DNA of 42,808 bases from Desulfosporosinus hippei DSM 8344. GTDB lineage: Bacteria; Bacillota; Desulfitobacteriia; Desulfitobacteriales; Desulfitobacteriaceae. This document shows positions 14,972 through 23,371 of the stretch, piece by piece. The stretch is from assembly GCF_900100785.1 (NCBI RefSeq), contig NZ_FNCP01000034.1, positions 1-42,808 of the forward strand. Direction: 5' to 3'. Under the pieces are notes generated by a model. It worked only from the letters and a program-made list of their open reading frames with translations. It ran no database searches and was not told the origin of the DNA. The translations under genes and the position numbers were made by a program. Positions within the stretch are counted from its first letter, which is position 1, and every line of letters begins with the position of its first letter.

Positions 14972-15787
14972 ATGTCGAGACTGCTGGAATCTGATATTGA
15001 TTTGATTGAAACACAACTTCAGGATTATGAAGATCTGTTTATCAGACAAACAGGCTGTACCATGGAGGAAATTGCTCAAAAAGCGGTGGGTTTAAGGGAA
15101 AATACAAAGAGAGTCAAGACCGCAGTCATTTCCGTTACGAGCGGACTGGGCATGATCACCGGATACTCACAAGCGGTGGGAGCCATTCTTCGTCATCTCC
15201 GAGTGGAAACCTTGATTGCGGAGAAAACCGACGTTGCCGGTCTCCAACAAGCCTATCTGTCACAATGCGGAATCGCATTTCTGGCCGACGATTACGTGTG
15301 CGCGGCCTTGGGGATTGGGAGTGCCGTGCACTCCGACAATAGCTGGTCTACGGGAAGGGGCTTTGCAGCGGCAATCATCGAGGCTATGAGGAAACAGGGG
15401 ATAAATCCGCTGCAGGAACGGGTGCTGATAATCGGAGCCGGCCCGGTGGGAGAAGCAGCGGCCCATTACATCGCAGAACAACAGGGGATACCGGTGATCT
15501 GCGATTTGGACGATAACAAAGCGGCTTCCTTGGCCGCAACTTTAGATCAATCCGCCTGGGTTTCTTCGCCGGCTCCAATCCGGCAGTTTACCTATATCAT
15601 CGATGCCGGTACTACGGGGGATTTTATTACGGAAGAAGACGTCACCGAAAAAACAATCATTGCGGCACCAGGTATGCCCTGCGGAGCGACGGCTGCAGCC
15701 AGAGAAAAAGCCATGGTAATCCATAATCCCTTGGAGATTGGCATCATAACCATGTATTTTGATTGTATGAAACAGTTAGAGGATTAA
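14972..15787 (+). CDS. pylD: PylD, pyrrolysine-forming dehydrogenase
   Basis: A 271-residue NAD-dependent enzyme that oxidises the lysine-methylornithine dipeptide so that it cyclises to pyrrolysine. The NAD-binding motif is GAGPVG at residues 155-160 (VLIIGAGPVGEAAAHYI). Conserved family segments before it include TSGLGMITGYSQAVGAIL and GIAFLADDYVCAALG, and the end has IIAAPGMPCGATAAA. The length is typical. The ribosome site AAAGGAGTTCGGAGG precedes ATG 14972. It is 18 bases after pylC, and pylSn starts 3 bases after its TAA. Confidence 0.95.
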   Translation: MSRLLESDIDLIETQLQDYEDLFIRQTGCTMEEIAQKAVGLRENTKRVKTAVISVTSGLGMITGYSQAVGAILRHLRVETLIAEKTDVAGLQQAYLSQCGIAFLADDYVCAALGIGSAVHSDNSWSTGRGFAAAIIEAMRKQGINPLQERVLIIGAGPVGEAAAHYIAEQQGIPVICDLDDNKAASLAATLDQSAWVSSPAPIRQFTYIIDAGTTGDFITEEDVTEKTIIAAPGMPCGATAAAREKAMVIHNPLEIGIITMYFDCMKQLED

Positions 15788-15790
15788 GAT

Positions 15791-16120
15791 ATGGATCAAA
15801 AGATAAAGGAAGCTAAAAAACAAAAAGTCGTAAGGTATATCTTCAAAAATCAGAGGCTATTCCTCTTGATCAATAAGGTCAAACTATGGCCGTCCCGGTC
15901 CGGAATGCTTCACGGCGTAAAATCAATAGAAAACAGAAGTAAAACCATGGTGGTAACAACACACTGTGGAGAATCCTTTGTCGTGTGGGATTCGAAAAAT
16001 TGCCGGAGCGCAAGATGGCTGCGCAATCGTTGGTATAAAAATCCCTGTAAAAAGTGCAAGATTCCGGAATGGAAACTCATGAAATATTCCCAGACGGTAT
16101 TTACGGATGCCAGAAGATAG
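15791..16120 (+). CDS. pylSn: PylSn, N-terminal domain of pyrrolysyl-tRNA synthetase
   Basis: A 109-residue protein equivalent to the N-terminal tRNA-Pyl-binding domain of methanogen PylS. LWPSRSGMLHGVKSIENRSK, then CGESFVVWDSKNCRSAR and LRNRWYKNPCKKCK, align with the archaeal segments around [20 protein letters not shown] and RKTCKRC. The zinc ligands are H41, C59, C86 and C89. It clasps the T-arm and variable region of tRNA-Pyl and raises synthetase efficiency. The extra 17 N-terminal residues (KIKEAKKQKVVRY) are basic. It stops at TAG 16118, with an in-frame TGA three codons later. Bacteria encode PylS in two pieces. The catalytic half, PylSc, is not found next to it. Confidence 0.93.
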   Translation: MDQKIKEAKKQKVVRYIFKNQRLFLLINKVKLWPSRSGMLHGVKSIENRSKTMVVTTHCGESFVVWDSKNCRSARWLRNRWYKNPCKKCKIPEWKLMKYSQTVFTDARR

Positions 16121-16128
16121 GTGAGGGT

Positions 16129-16887
16129 ATGAGTATAGAATTTACGGAAATTCAAAAAAACCGATTGACGGAGAAGGTAGGTATGAAAAACCATATAATT
16201 TCTTTAGATAAGGATCAAGGAAAGGAAATCGCCGAAAAGAATTTTAAAGACATGTGCGGGTATAACAGGGGAAAACCTGTACCCCAGAAAATAATTGACA
16301 GATCATTAAGAAGTTTGAATGATGTGTACCATCAGCTGGAAATTAAGGCCCTGATCTCAGAATACGAAAAAACTTGTGTTGATGGAATAAATATGCTGCT
16401 GGACGGAAAGCTTTTTATTTGCAATGCGCTTGCTCAGATTCCCAGCGAGGAAATTGAGGGAATATACATCTACCTGTTAACAGTTGGAGAACTAGGTTTG
16501 AGCGAAGCCAGTATTCTGAATCAAGTTTACTATGATATGTGGCAAAACGCTTATATGGACGCCGGGCAAGAAATATTAAGACAATATTTGCAGGGATTAA
16601 GTTGCAATACAGACAGATATGTTTCAGATAATTTTGGACCGGGATTTTTCGGTATGGATGTATCACAGTTGGAACAATTTTTTGCCATATTGGATGGCGA
16701 GAAAATCAGTTTAAAATTGCTCGACAGTGGTTTTATGTCGCCCACAAAGAGTTATGCTGGGTTCTTTCTGGTCACAAACAGCCGACAAAACTTCGTCGGA
16801 AATGATTGCGAGAACTGCTTATCCTCAGGAAAAACCTGTATGTACTGTAAGGCGGGAAGAAAGCTGGCAAAATACAATATTCAATAG
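16129..16887 (+). CDS. MetH-activation-domain-like protein with C-terminal four-Cys motif
   Basis: A 252-residue protein. The segment after residue 130 resembles the vitamin-B12-dependent methionine synthase activation domain. LGLSEASILNQVYYDMWQ and NFGPGFFGMDVSQLEQFF correspond to its helix and SPGYG-like SAM loop, and LLDSGFMSPTKSYAGFFLVT to its M-x-PxKS segment. The tail has C-x2-C-x6-C-x2-C (CENCLSSGKTCMYC), which could hold an iron-sulfur cluster or zinc. ATG 16129 follows GGTGAGGG; ATG 16183, with GGAGAAGGTAGG, is an alternative. It is not the synthetase half PylSc, since no class II motif is present. Sitting last in the pyl operon, it may reactivate oxidised corrinoid on MtmC (inference). 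It ends in TAG, followed by 25 further sense codons in frame. Confidence 0.75.
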   Translation: MSIEFTEIQKNRLTEKVGMKNHIISLDKDQGKEIAEKNFKDMCGYNRGKPVPQKIIDRSLRSLNDVYHQLEIKALISEYEKTCVDGINMLLDGKLFICNALAQIPSEEIEGIYIYLLTVGELGLSEASILNQVYYDMWQNAYMDAGQEILRQYLQGLSCNTDRYVSDNFGPGFFGMDVSQLEQFFAILDGEKISLKLLDSGFMSPTKSYAGFFLVTNSRQNFVGNDCENCLSSGKTCMYCKAGRKLAKYNIQ

Positions 16888-16999
16888 TTCAAAACTATTG
16901 ACAAGGGAAAAATCCTCATATATTGTGATGGTAAGTTAATTGAAGAAATGCATCGTGCTTTATGAATGACTTATTCGTAAGATATTTTCTCTGAGCAAC

Positions 17000-17052
17000 G
17001 GCGCTCTTCCTGGGTAGGCTTAACCTATTCCTAGAAGAGCGTTATTTTTTTT
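17000..17052 (+). terminator. Terminator of the pyl operon
   Basis: CGCTCTTC (17002-17009) pairs with GAAGAGCG (17034-17041). An inner TAGG/CCTA pairing extends the helix, and TTATTTTTTTT follows. It separates the pyl operon from the MocR gene. Confidence 0.85.
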
Positions 17053-17082
17053 ATATCCGGAATGGGAAAGAGGGGGATTTCC

Positions 17083-18525
17083 ATGCTCTTGCTGGATAAG
17101 AATGGACCGTTTTTGTATGAACAATTATTTGAGACGTTACGGCAGAGTATTATACAAAGTGATCTCAAAACAAACGACGCTCTTAAGCCGATTCGGGTAT
17201 TGTCGGAAGAACTGCACATCAGCATCAATACCGTGAGCAGGGCATATCAGCAGCTACTGGCGGAAGGATATATCCGGTCGGTTCAGGGAAGCGGCTATTA
17301 TGTGGAGAACTTGTTAACTTTACCGAGATCGAGCGTGTTATATAGAGAGGGACAAAAAGAGGTAGTACGAGAGTCTATTCTTCCGCTGAAGTATGATTTC
17401 AATTATGAGAGCATTGAGTCAAGTTTTTTTCCCTGGACGAAGTGGAGAAAGTATATGCAGGACGCAATGTTGGAGGAATCCTGTTCCGCGAAAATCACCT
17501 ACGAATGCAACAAAGGAAATGTAGAATTACGGAAAAGTCTGTGCGATTACATCAATAACAGCCGGGGGGTAAAATGCAGTTGGGAGCAAATCGTCATTTC
17601 CGCCGGCACACAATATGCTATGGATATTATTACCGATATATTGCACGAGAAAGTATATACGATAGGTGTGGAAGATCCCAGCTTTATTGGAATGCAAAGA
17701 ATAGTTACTAATAAAGGATACTCCATCAAATCCCTTTCCATGACCGATCTGGGAATCGATATTGATGTCCTAGAAAACTCCATGTGTGATCTACTTTACT
17801 TAACGCCATCCCATCAATTTCCTACCGGAGTCACTACATCCTTGACAAAACGTTTACAGATTTTAGAATGGGCGCAAAAAAATCGGGCCTATATTATTGA
17901 AAATGATTATGACAATGAATTTTTATATGGAGAAAAACCCCTTCCCTCTATTCAGTCTTTGAGCACTGGGCAGAATGTGATTTATTTGAGCACCTTATCG
18001 AAGGTTCTCTCCCCATCTCTTCGGTGTGCGTATTTTGTCCTGCCATACAAACTAATGGAAATATATGAAGATAGATACAAGTATTATTATTCGGCGCTTC
18101 CGACTTATAATCAGAAGGCATTGGCCTATTTTATCAGAGATGGACATCTCGAAAGACATGTACGCAAGATGTCGCTGTCCAACAGAAGAAAATACGGAAT
18201 ATTTAACCGGGTGATAAAAGAACATCTGGCAGGTATCGTTAAGATTTTCCCAGCGCCGGCAGGTACTCATACCTTAATACAAATTCCGGGATGCACGAGT
18301 CAAGAAGGTTTGATCACGAAGATGAGATTAAGAGGCTTTGGAATTTATGGGACGAAAGTCTATTGGCGGAACCAGCAAAAAGCACCGGAAAACATCTTCC
18401 TCTTTGGGTTTAATTCTATACCAGAAGAAGATCTAGAAGGAGCTTGCATCGAGTTTGCTTGTGCATTGAAGGAAGTTATTGAAACTTTTCGCGCGGTAAC
18501 TAGTAATGAGGGCAACACTGTGTAG
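17083..18525 (+). CDS. MocR-type GntR/aminotransferase transcriptional regulator
   Basis: A 480-residue protein. Residues 1-75 form a GntR winged helix (YEQLFETLRQSIIQSDL, then LSEELHISINTVSRAYQQLL and EGYIRSVQGSGYYV). The rest is a fold-type I aminotransferase domain with QIVISAGTQYAMDII, IENDYDNEF and the PLP lysine K307 in STLSKVLSPSLR. MocR proteins use PLP plus a small amine or amino-acid ligand as effector. ATG 17083 is chosen over ATG 17062 because AGAGGGGG lies 6 bases before it. The TAG stop is followed directly by an in-frame TGA. It lies after the pyl terminator in the same direction, so it could sense methylamine, pyrrolysine or a precursor (inference). Confidence 0.9.
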   Translation: MLLLDKNGPFLYEQLFETLRQSIIQSDLKTNDALKPIRVLSEELHISINTVSRAYQQLLAEGYIRSVQGSGYYVENLLTLPRSSVLYREGQKEVVRESILPLKYDFNYESIESSFFPWTKWRKYMQDAMLEESCSAKITYECNKGNVELRKSLCDYINNSRGVKCSWEQIVISAGTQYAMDIITDILHEKVYTIGVEDPSFIGMQRIVTNKGYSIKSLSMTDLGIDIDVLENSMCDLLYLTPSHQFPTGVTTSLTKRLQILEWAQKNRAYIIENDYDNEFLYGEKPLPSIQSLSTGQNVIYLSTLSKVLSPSLRCAYFVLPYKLMEIYEDRYKYYYSALPTYNQKALAYFIRDGHLERHVRKMSLSNRRKYGIFNRVIKEHLAGIVKIFPAPAGTHTLIQIPGCTSQEGLITKMRLRGFGIYGTKVYWRNQQKAPENIFLFGFNSIPEEDLEGACIEFACALKEVIETFRAVTSNEGNTV

Positions 18526-18963
18526 TGATACTCAACTACCGGAACATATTCAGTAATTAGCTAATTTTTACTGTAGTTATTTGGGCATGCCTAAAGTTGA
18601 CCTGGGATAAGTATTGAATAAATAAGGTAAGATCGTTTTGGACGGTCTGGCCTTTTTTGTCTTTCTCGGATTATTTCATAGACTTGGCTTGGCGGTTACT
18701 ATTAAAATTAATCTTTTAAACAAATGCACGTAAAGACCGGATAGTAGATATAATCCAAATATTAGAAGTAGGTATATCATTTATTAACAGCATGATTGAG
18801 CATTTGTATTTCTGAGTTATATCAAGTTAGTGTATAGTTAGAATATACATAATATACAGAATATATAGAATTCACCAACATCAATTAGATAGCGGTGATT
18901 CAATTGACAAAATAGTAAGCTCTCCATTCTTGTATAAAATATTATATAAAGGAGTGAAAGTGA
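18526..18963. other. Intergenic stretch after the MocR gene
   Basis: It holds a terminator near 18625-18659 and, upstream of the next gene, an AT-rich stretch with several TATA-like segments (18830-18875) that may contain its promoter. No gene was recognised. Confidence 0.5.
18625..18659 (+). terminator. Likely terminator after the MocR gene
   Basis: AAGATCG and CGGTCT pair with one G-U pair around a TTTTGGA loop. GGCC and TTTTTTG follow. It is a moderate-strength rho-independent terminator. Confidence 0.55.
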
Positions 18964-19443
18964 GTGGCTAAAAGAAATATAATGATTGGTGTAACCACTT
19001 TTGAATCCGAGAACATGCCTGAGCTATTTATTGGTAAATACACTCTTGGAGTAGAGGGGGTTAGCGACCTGTTCAGAGAAATGTCTAAGGAATGGGAAGA
19101 TGAGCACAAAAACTATACGAACGATATAAATGCGGCAATTCCCAGTAAATGCAACATGCAGATAGCCATAGCATCTGGCATGCCATGTAAATGTGTTTCG
19201 TTAGAGGCTCTGAGCATCTTAATGAGAGTAGGCAGAAAGCCTGTGCTAAGGTCACTAGCAATGGAAAGCGGAATTCCCCATGTTATTCAACAGGTAAACA
19301 ATAAAGTATTGTTTCGGTACACTTTACTACTTTTCGATACGCTGGAATCTGCACTTAAGATGGCTAAATTATTTGTTGACACTGCTAACAAAAAATCAAG
19401 TATTCTCGATAGGTGCTCATATGAAGCAGTTGGACTTATGTAA
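18964..19443 (+). CDS. Conserved-looking hypothetical protein, 159 aa
   Basis: I do not recognise the family. The start is GTG 18964, fixed by AAAGGAGTG just upstream. The protein is soluble, with no signal peptide. The N-terminus RNIMIGVTTFESENMPELFI looks like a beta strand. A middle segment, CNMQIAIASGMPCKC, contains a CxC pair and a third Cys. The C-terminal half is helical (ESALKMAKLFVDTANKKS). It stands alone with its own promoter region and is followed, about 240 bases on, by a very strong terminator. Base composition is like that of the neighbours. Confidence 0.6.
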   Translation: MAKRNIMIGVTTFESENMPELFIGKYTLGVEGVSDLFREMSKEWEDEHKNYTNDINAAIPSKCNMQIAIASGMPCKCVSLEALSILMRVGRKPVLRSLAMESGIPHVIQQVNNKVLFRYTLLLFDTLESALKMAKLFVDTANKKSSILDRCSYEAVGLM

Positions 19444-19681
19444 CAAGATACGATTGGTAATGGCAAATTGATGACAAAGACGTCTAGGGGTTAACAGGTA
19501 AGGCGGTATCTGTTTGGTTTCTACTTGAAAAATGGACCTGGAGATTTTGGAATGAGTGATATCCCTATTGGTAAATATCGATTTATGCAGGAAATATTTG
19601 CATGGAGCGAGAATTATGGAATTATTGCTGAAGGTTAACTCCGAAACATCGGGGGGCTTATTGGTATGTCTGAAATAGGTT

Positions 19682-19729
19682 AATAAAAAGAATATTTCTT
19701 TTCAACACAAAAGGAATATTCTTTTTATT
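19682..19729. terminator. Strong bidirectional terminator
   Basis: AATAAAAAGAATATT (19682-19696) and AATATTCTTTTTATT (19715-19729) are perfect 15-base complements. An inner CTTTT/AAAAG pairing adds to the stem. A- and T-rich flanks allow it to work in both directions. Confidence 0.85.
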
Positions 19730-19925
19730 GTCACAAGGCACGTTGGCGTTAATTCGATGTAAGTTTTTAGCTACATTTTTATGTCACAGAGACAGGTCAC
19801 GTTGAGTGTTGCGTTTTGATAGAGAGGGAATAGCCTGATATCAAGCGGGTCCGGCGTTTTCAAGAGAATATTGCAGTGTGTTGTATGTTCCTGTGGGGGA
19901 GAGTTTCACGGGAATTTTTATTTAA

Positions 19926-20011
19926 GGGGGTCTTACTTTTACTCAAAAGTATACAATTTCGCGTAAAGGAAGAGAATTTTGCGTATTTAAGAAAATTGGG
20001 AAAAGACCCCC
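19926..20011. repeat. Inverted repeat GGGGGTCTT / AAGACCCCC
   Basis: The arms at 19926-19934 and 20003-20011 are perfect complements 68 bases apart, with partly matching flanks (TTTAA, CTCTTAA). The inside is AT-rich and non-coding. It may be the remnant of a small non-autonomous element or an RNA structure. Confidence 0.45.
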
Positions 20012-20129
20012 TCTTAATATATCTGGCGTTGAGAAAATAGCTTGCCTCAAAAGAAACACAATTGACCTCTTGTATCTGTTGGTTGTGCAATCCGGCTGTA
20101 TCTGCCGCTTGGCACGGACAAAAGAAAGA

Positions 20130-20152
20130 GCGTCTCCGCTTAGAGAAGACGC
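20130..20152 (-). terminator. Terminator of the MacAB-like operon
   Basis: GCGTCT (20130-20135) pairs with AGACGC (20147-20152). On the minus strand CTCTTTCTTTTG follows. It lies about 100 bases beyond the permease stop. Confidence 0.65.
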
Positions 20153-20254
20153 CCCTTTATATATCGGAATCGGTTAGCTTCAAGGTTACAAATATAACTG
20201 TTACATTTAGGATAGAGAAGAAGATTTTATTTTTTTGTTAGAGATAGTCACATC

Positions 20255-21418
20255 TTAATCCATCCGTAAAGCTTCAATCGGGTTCAGGCAGGATGCCCGG
20301 TAGGCCGGGAAAATTCCGAATACCAGCCCGATGACTGCAGCAAATCCGAAAGCAATCCCCACTATATTAAGAGAGTAAGTGAAGGTATAGCCTAAAAGTT
20401 CGGCTGCGCTGCCAACCCCTAACCCAAGCAAAATTCCGGTGATTCCGCCCAGGAGACAGAGGATCAGGGCCTCGATAAGAAATTGAACCAGAATATTGCT
20501 TTTGCGTGCGCCCAGGGATTTTCTGATGCCGATTTCTTTTGTTCGCTCGGTGACCGAAACCAGCATGACATTCATGACGCCGATGCCCCCGACGAGCAGC
20601 GAAATACTGGCGATTCCGGCTAAGAGAAGAATCAGGGTGTCTTGAACGCTGCTCATGGTGTCCAGCATGGACTGCTGGGTGGTGACGCTGATCTCGTCAC
20701 TGGAAGCGTCCAGCGTGGTTTTCAGATAATTCTCGGTCGCCAGCTGGGTGAAATTGACCGCATCTTCATTCTCGGTTTGAACATACAGTGATTTGATATC
20801 ACCGCTTCCCGCAAGAGATTGGGCGGTGGTAACCGGCATCAGCACCATACTGTCGGCGTTGGTCCCCATTGAGGAACCCTGTTCCGTCAAGGTTCCGATG
20901 ACCGTATAATTGTCCCCGCCGATTTTAATTGTCTGGTCAACCGGGTTTTCATTGTTAAATAAGTCCTGGCTGACGTCGGCGCCGATGATACAGACCTTGC
21001 TCTGATTATCCAGGTCGATGAAGGATATCTCACGGCCTGCGGACAGGGTATAATTCCTGACGTCCAGGTAATTCCCATCAACCCCGAGGACGGAGAGCAT
21101 ACTGCCTGTCGAAGCACCTTTAGAGACGGTGGCACTGACATTGGCAAAGGGAGCGGCTTGCTTGATACCCGACAGTTCAGACAGTTCACTCACCTCGTCC
21201 AAGGTTAAACCCTGATCGGTGTTAACGGAGACGGTCAGAATATCCGTTCCCAGAGAGGCCACTTCGGAAGTGATGTTCGTGGTTGCTCCCGTTCCGATGC
21301 CCACCAACACAATGACCGAGGAAATTCCGATGATGAGGCCAAGCATGGTGAGCGCGGAGCGCAGTTTGTTACTCCTGATGTTTTTCAATGCCAGTCTGAT
21401 GGTCCGCATTATTTTCAT
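20255..21418 (-). CDS. MacB-like ABC transporter permease
   Basis: A 387-residue FtsX/MacB-type permease. An N-terminal helix ([20 protein letters not shown], about residues 20-40) is followed by a large extracytoplasmic MacB-PCD domain (about 45-235). Three C-terminal helices follow, with the family segment [21 protein letters not shown] and RKSLGAR in the cytoplasmic loop. It forms the membrane channel of a tripartite-type efflux or export pump with the ATPase encoded 3 bases upstream. It is last in the operon adaptor-ATPase-permease. Typical exports are peptides, lipids or macrolide-type drugs; the substrate is not visible. The start has GAGGT 8 bases upstream. Confidence 0.92.
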   Translation of the reverse strand: MKIMRTIRLALKNIRSNKLRSALTMLGLIIGISSVIVLVGIGTGATTNITSEVASLGTDILTVSVNTDQGLTLDEVSELSELSGIKQAAPFANVSATVSKGASTGSMLSVLGVDGNYLDVRNYTLSAGREISFIDLDNQSKVCIIGADVSQDLFNNENPVDQTIKIGGDNYTVIGTLTEQGSSMGTNADSMVLMPVTTAQSLAGSGDIKSLYVQTENEDAVNFTQLATENYLKTTLDASSDEISVTTQQSMLDTMSSVQDTLILLLAGIASISLLVGGIGVMNVMLVSVTERTKEIGIRKSLGARKSNILVQFLIEALILCLLGGITGILLGLGVGSAAELLGYTFTYSLNIVGIAFGFAAVIGLVFGIFPAYRASCLNPIEALRMD

Positions 21419-21421
21419 TTC

Positions 21422-22096
<675 letters not shown>

Positions 22097-22159
22097 GCGT
22101 TCGTCACTCCTCTCGGTAGATTAAGGGGATTTTAGGATTCTGGGATTCTGGTTGACATA

Positions 22160-23191
22160 CTACTGGGCTTGGTTTGCTCTGGAGGGTTGATTGCCACTGT
22201 TGCCGCTGCGCTCCGGCATATTTTCCCCCATACCCTGCATACCCGTGCCGCCGCTGCCAAAGCCGCCGAATCCGCCTGCATTTCCTGAGGCAGCACTGGT
22301 CTTCACCGTATATTGGATAGTATCGCCGGCAACCACGCCGCTGGTAATCTGCACATAGGCATCATTGGCCAGGCCAAGTTTAACGGAAACAGCACTTGTG
22401 GTACCGTCGCTCTTGACGACAGTCACGACGGCTTTGTCACCGGAACCGCTGACCGCTTCAATGGGCACAGCTACAGCACTTGTCACGCTGGCAGTAACAA
22501 TTTCAACATCAGTTGACATCCCAATTTTCACATTCTCCGTCTTATCCAGGGTGATGGTTACGGTAAAGGTGGAGCTGCCGTTGGCATAGGTTCCAGTTTC
22601 ACTGATTTTGCTCACTTTTCCGGTATACGTCGTATCAGTCAGGGCGTTAATGGTGATCTCCGCCGCCTGGTCAATTTTTAGGTTCTGGAGATCGGTTTCA
22701 TTTACGGAGAGCTGGGTAACCAGGGTATCAGTACTCTGAATGGTGATGGTGTCGTCGGCGGCAGCATTGCCGGAATTCGACCCGTTGCCTGTACTGCTTG
22801 CGCTGCTGTCTGAGATGGCTATGGTTCCCACTACACCGTTACACGTGGAATCCAATTCCGTCCCATTGGTATAAGTGACTAAAGCTTGGCCTGTTTTTAC
22901 GGCCTCTCCCACTGCAACCAGAACTTCGTCCACCGTCTTATCTTCGTCGAGGGTCAGCGTCTCTTCGTCGCCGGTTACGATTTGACCCGAACCGGAAATC
23001 ACTTTGCGGATATCCTGAGTTCCCACCGTAACCGTTCGGGTCTCGCCCGCGCTCGGGTCTATTTTGTTAGTATTTTGAGCGTTGAGATAACGGGGAACGG
23101 CTATGGCTCCCGCCAGGGCCAGGAGAAGAATGGTGCTTAAGATAACCAGTGTCTTTTTCTTACTTTTTCTTGGTGAACTCTGTAAACTCAT
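22160..23191 (-). CDS. HlyD/MacA-like membrane fusion (adaptor) protein
   Basis: A 343-residue protein. Residues 14-33 are a hydrophobic anchor after a basic start (SPRKSKKK). A lipoyl-like half follows (VDEVLVAVGEAVKTGQALVTY, about 88-108). There is a short Ser/Gly/Asn-rich linker where the long alpha-hairpin of MacA would be, then beta-barrel segments (YTGKVSKISETGTY, VKIGMSTDVEI) and a YknX-like membrane-proximal domain. The C-terminal 45 residues are Gly-rich and low in complexity (GNAGGFGGFGSGGTGMQ). The missing hairpin fits a Gram-positive adaptor without an outer-membrane partner (YknX/YvrP style). It stops at TAG, with a backup TAA 12 codons later. Confidence 0.88.
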   Translation of the reverse strand: MSLQSSPRKSKKKTLVILSTILLLALAGAIAVPRYLNAQNTNKIDPSAGETRTVTVGTQDIRKVISGSGQIVTGDEETLTLDEDKTVDEVLVAVGEAVKTGQALVTYTNGTELDSTCNGVVGTIAISDSSASSTGNGSNSGNAAADDTITIQSTDTLVTQLSVNETDLQNLKIDQAAEITINALTDTTYTGKVSKISETGTYANGSSTFTVTITLDKTENVKIGMSTDVEIVTASVTSAVAVPIEAVSGSGDKAVVTVVKSDGTTSAVSVKLGLANDAYVQITSGVVAGDTIQYTVKTSAASGNAGGFGGFGSGGTGMQGMGENMPERSGNSGNQPSRANQAQ

Positions 23192-23327
23192 AAAAAATTG
23201 CCCCTTTCATTTTCGCTTGCTGCGATGTTGACAAGGGCAATTATACGGAAGAAGTCTTAAACAATTATAAAGCGAGTATTAAAATAACCATAAAAACGAT
23301 AGTTAAATAATGGAAATCTTTTATCTA

Positions 23328-23371
23328 CCGAAGACTCGATGCTCAACGTTAGTTGAACGAGTTCACTTCGG
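23328..23371 (-). promoter_or_regulatory. Nested hairpin overlapping the sensor kinase stop
   Basis: CCGAAG pairs with CTTCGG, inside which CTCG pairs with CGAG and TCAAC with GTTGA around a GTTA loop. It includes the kinase stop codon. No U-run follows on the minus strand, so it may be an mRNA processing or stability element rather than a classical terminator. Confidence 0.55.

Larger units (their letters stand above)
19444..20254. other. Gene-poor stretch of about 800 bases
   Basis: It contains a strong terminator (19682-19729), an inverted repeat with arms GGGGGTCTT and AAGACCCCC (19926-19934, 20003-20011) and the terminator of the efflux operon (20130-20152). A 28-codon frame at 19552-19638 reads like the end of a protein (IPIGKYRFMQEIFAWSENYG) but has no ribosome site and is unrecognised. 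No other gene is supported. Confidence 0.5.

Noticed and set aside
16054-16887. The gene after pylSn as pylSc
   Set aside because: It has no class II synthetase motifs; its C-terminal half matches a MetH activation domain instead. The start at 16054 would overlap pylSn, and better ribosome sites lie at 16129 and 16183.
19860-20090. A 76-codon minus-strand reading frame
   Set aside because: It runs through the inverted repeat, has no ribosome site and resembles no family.
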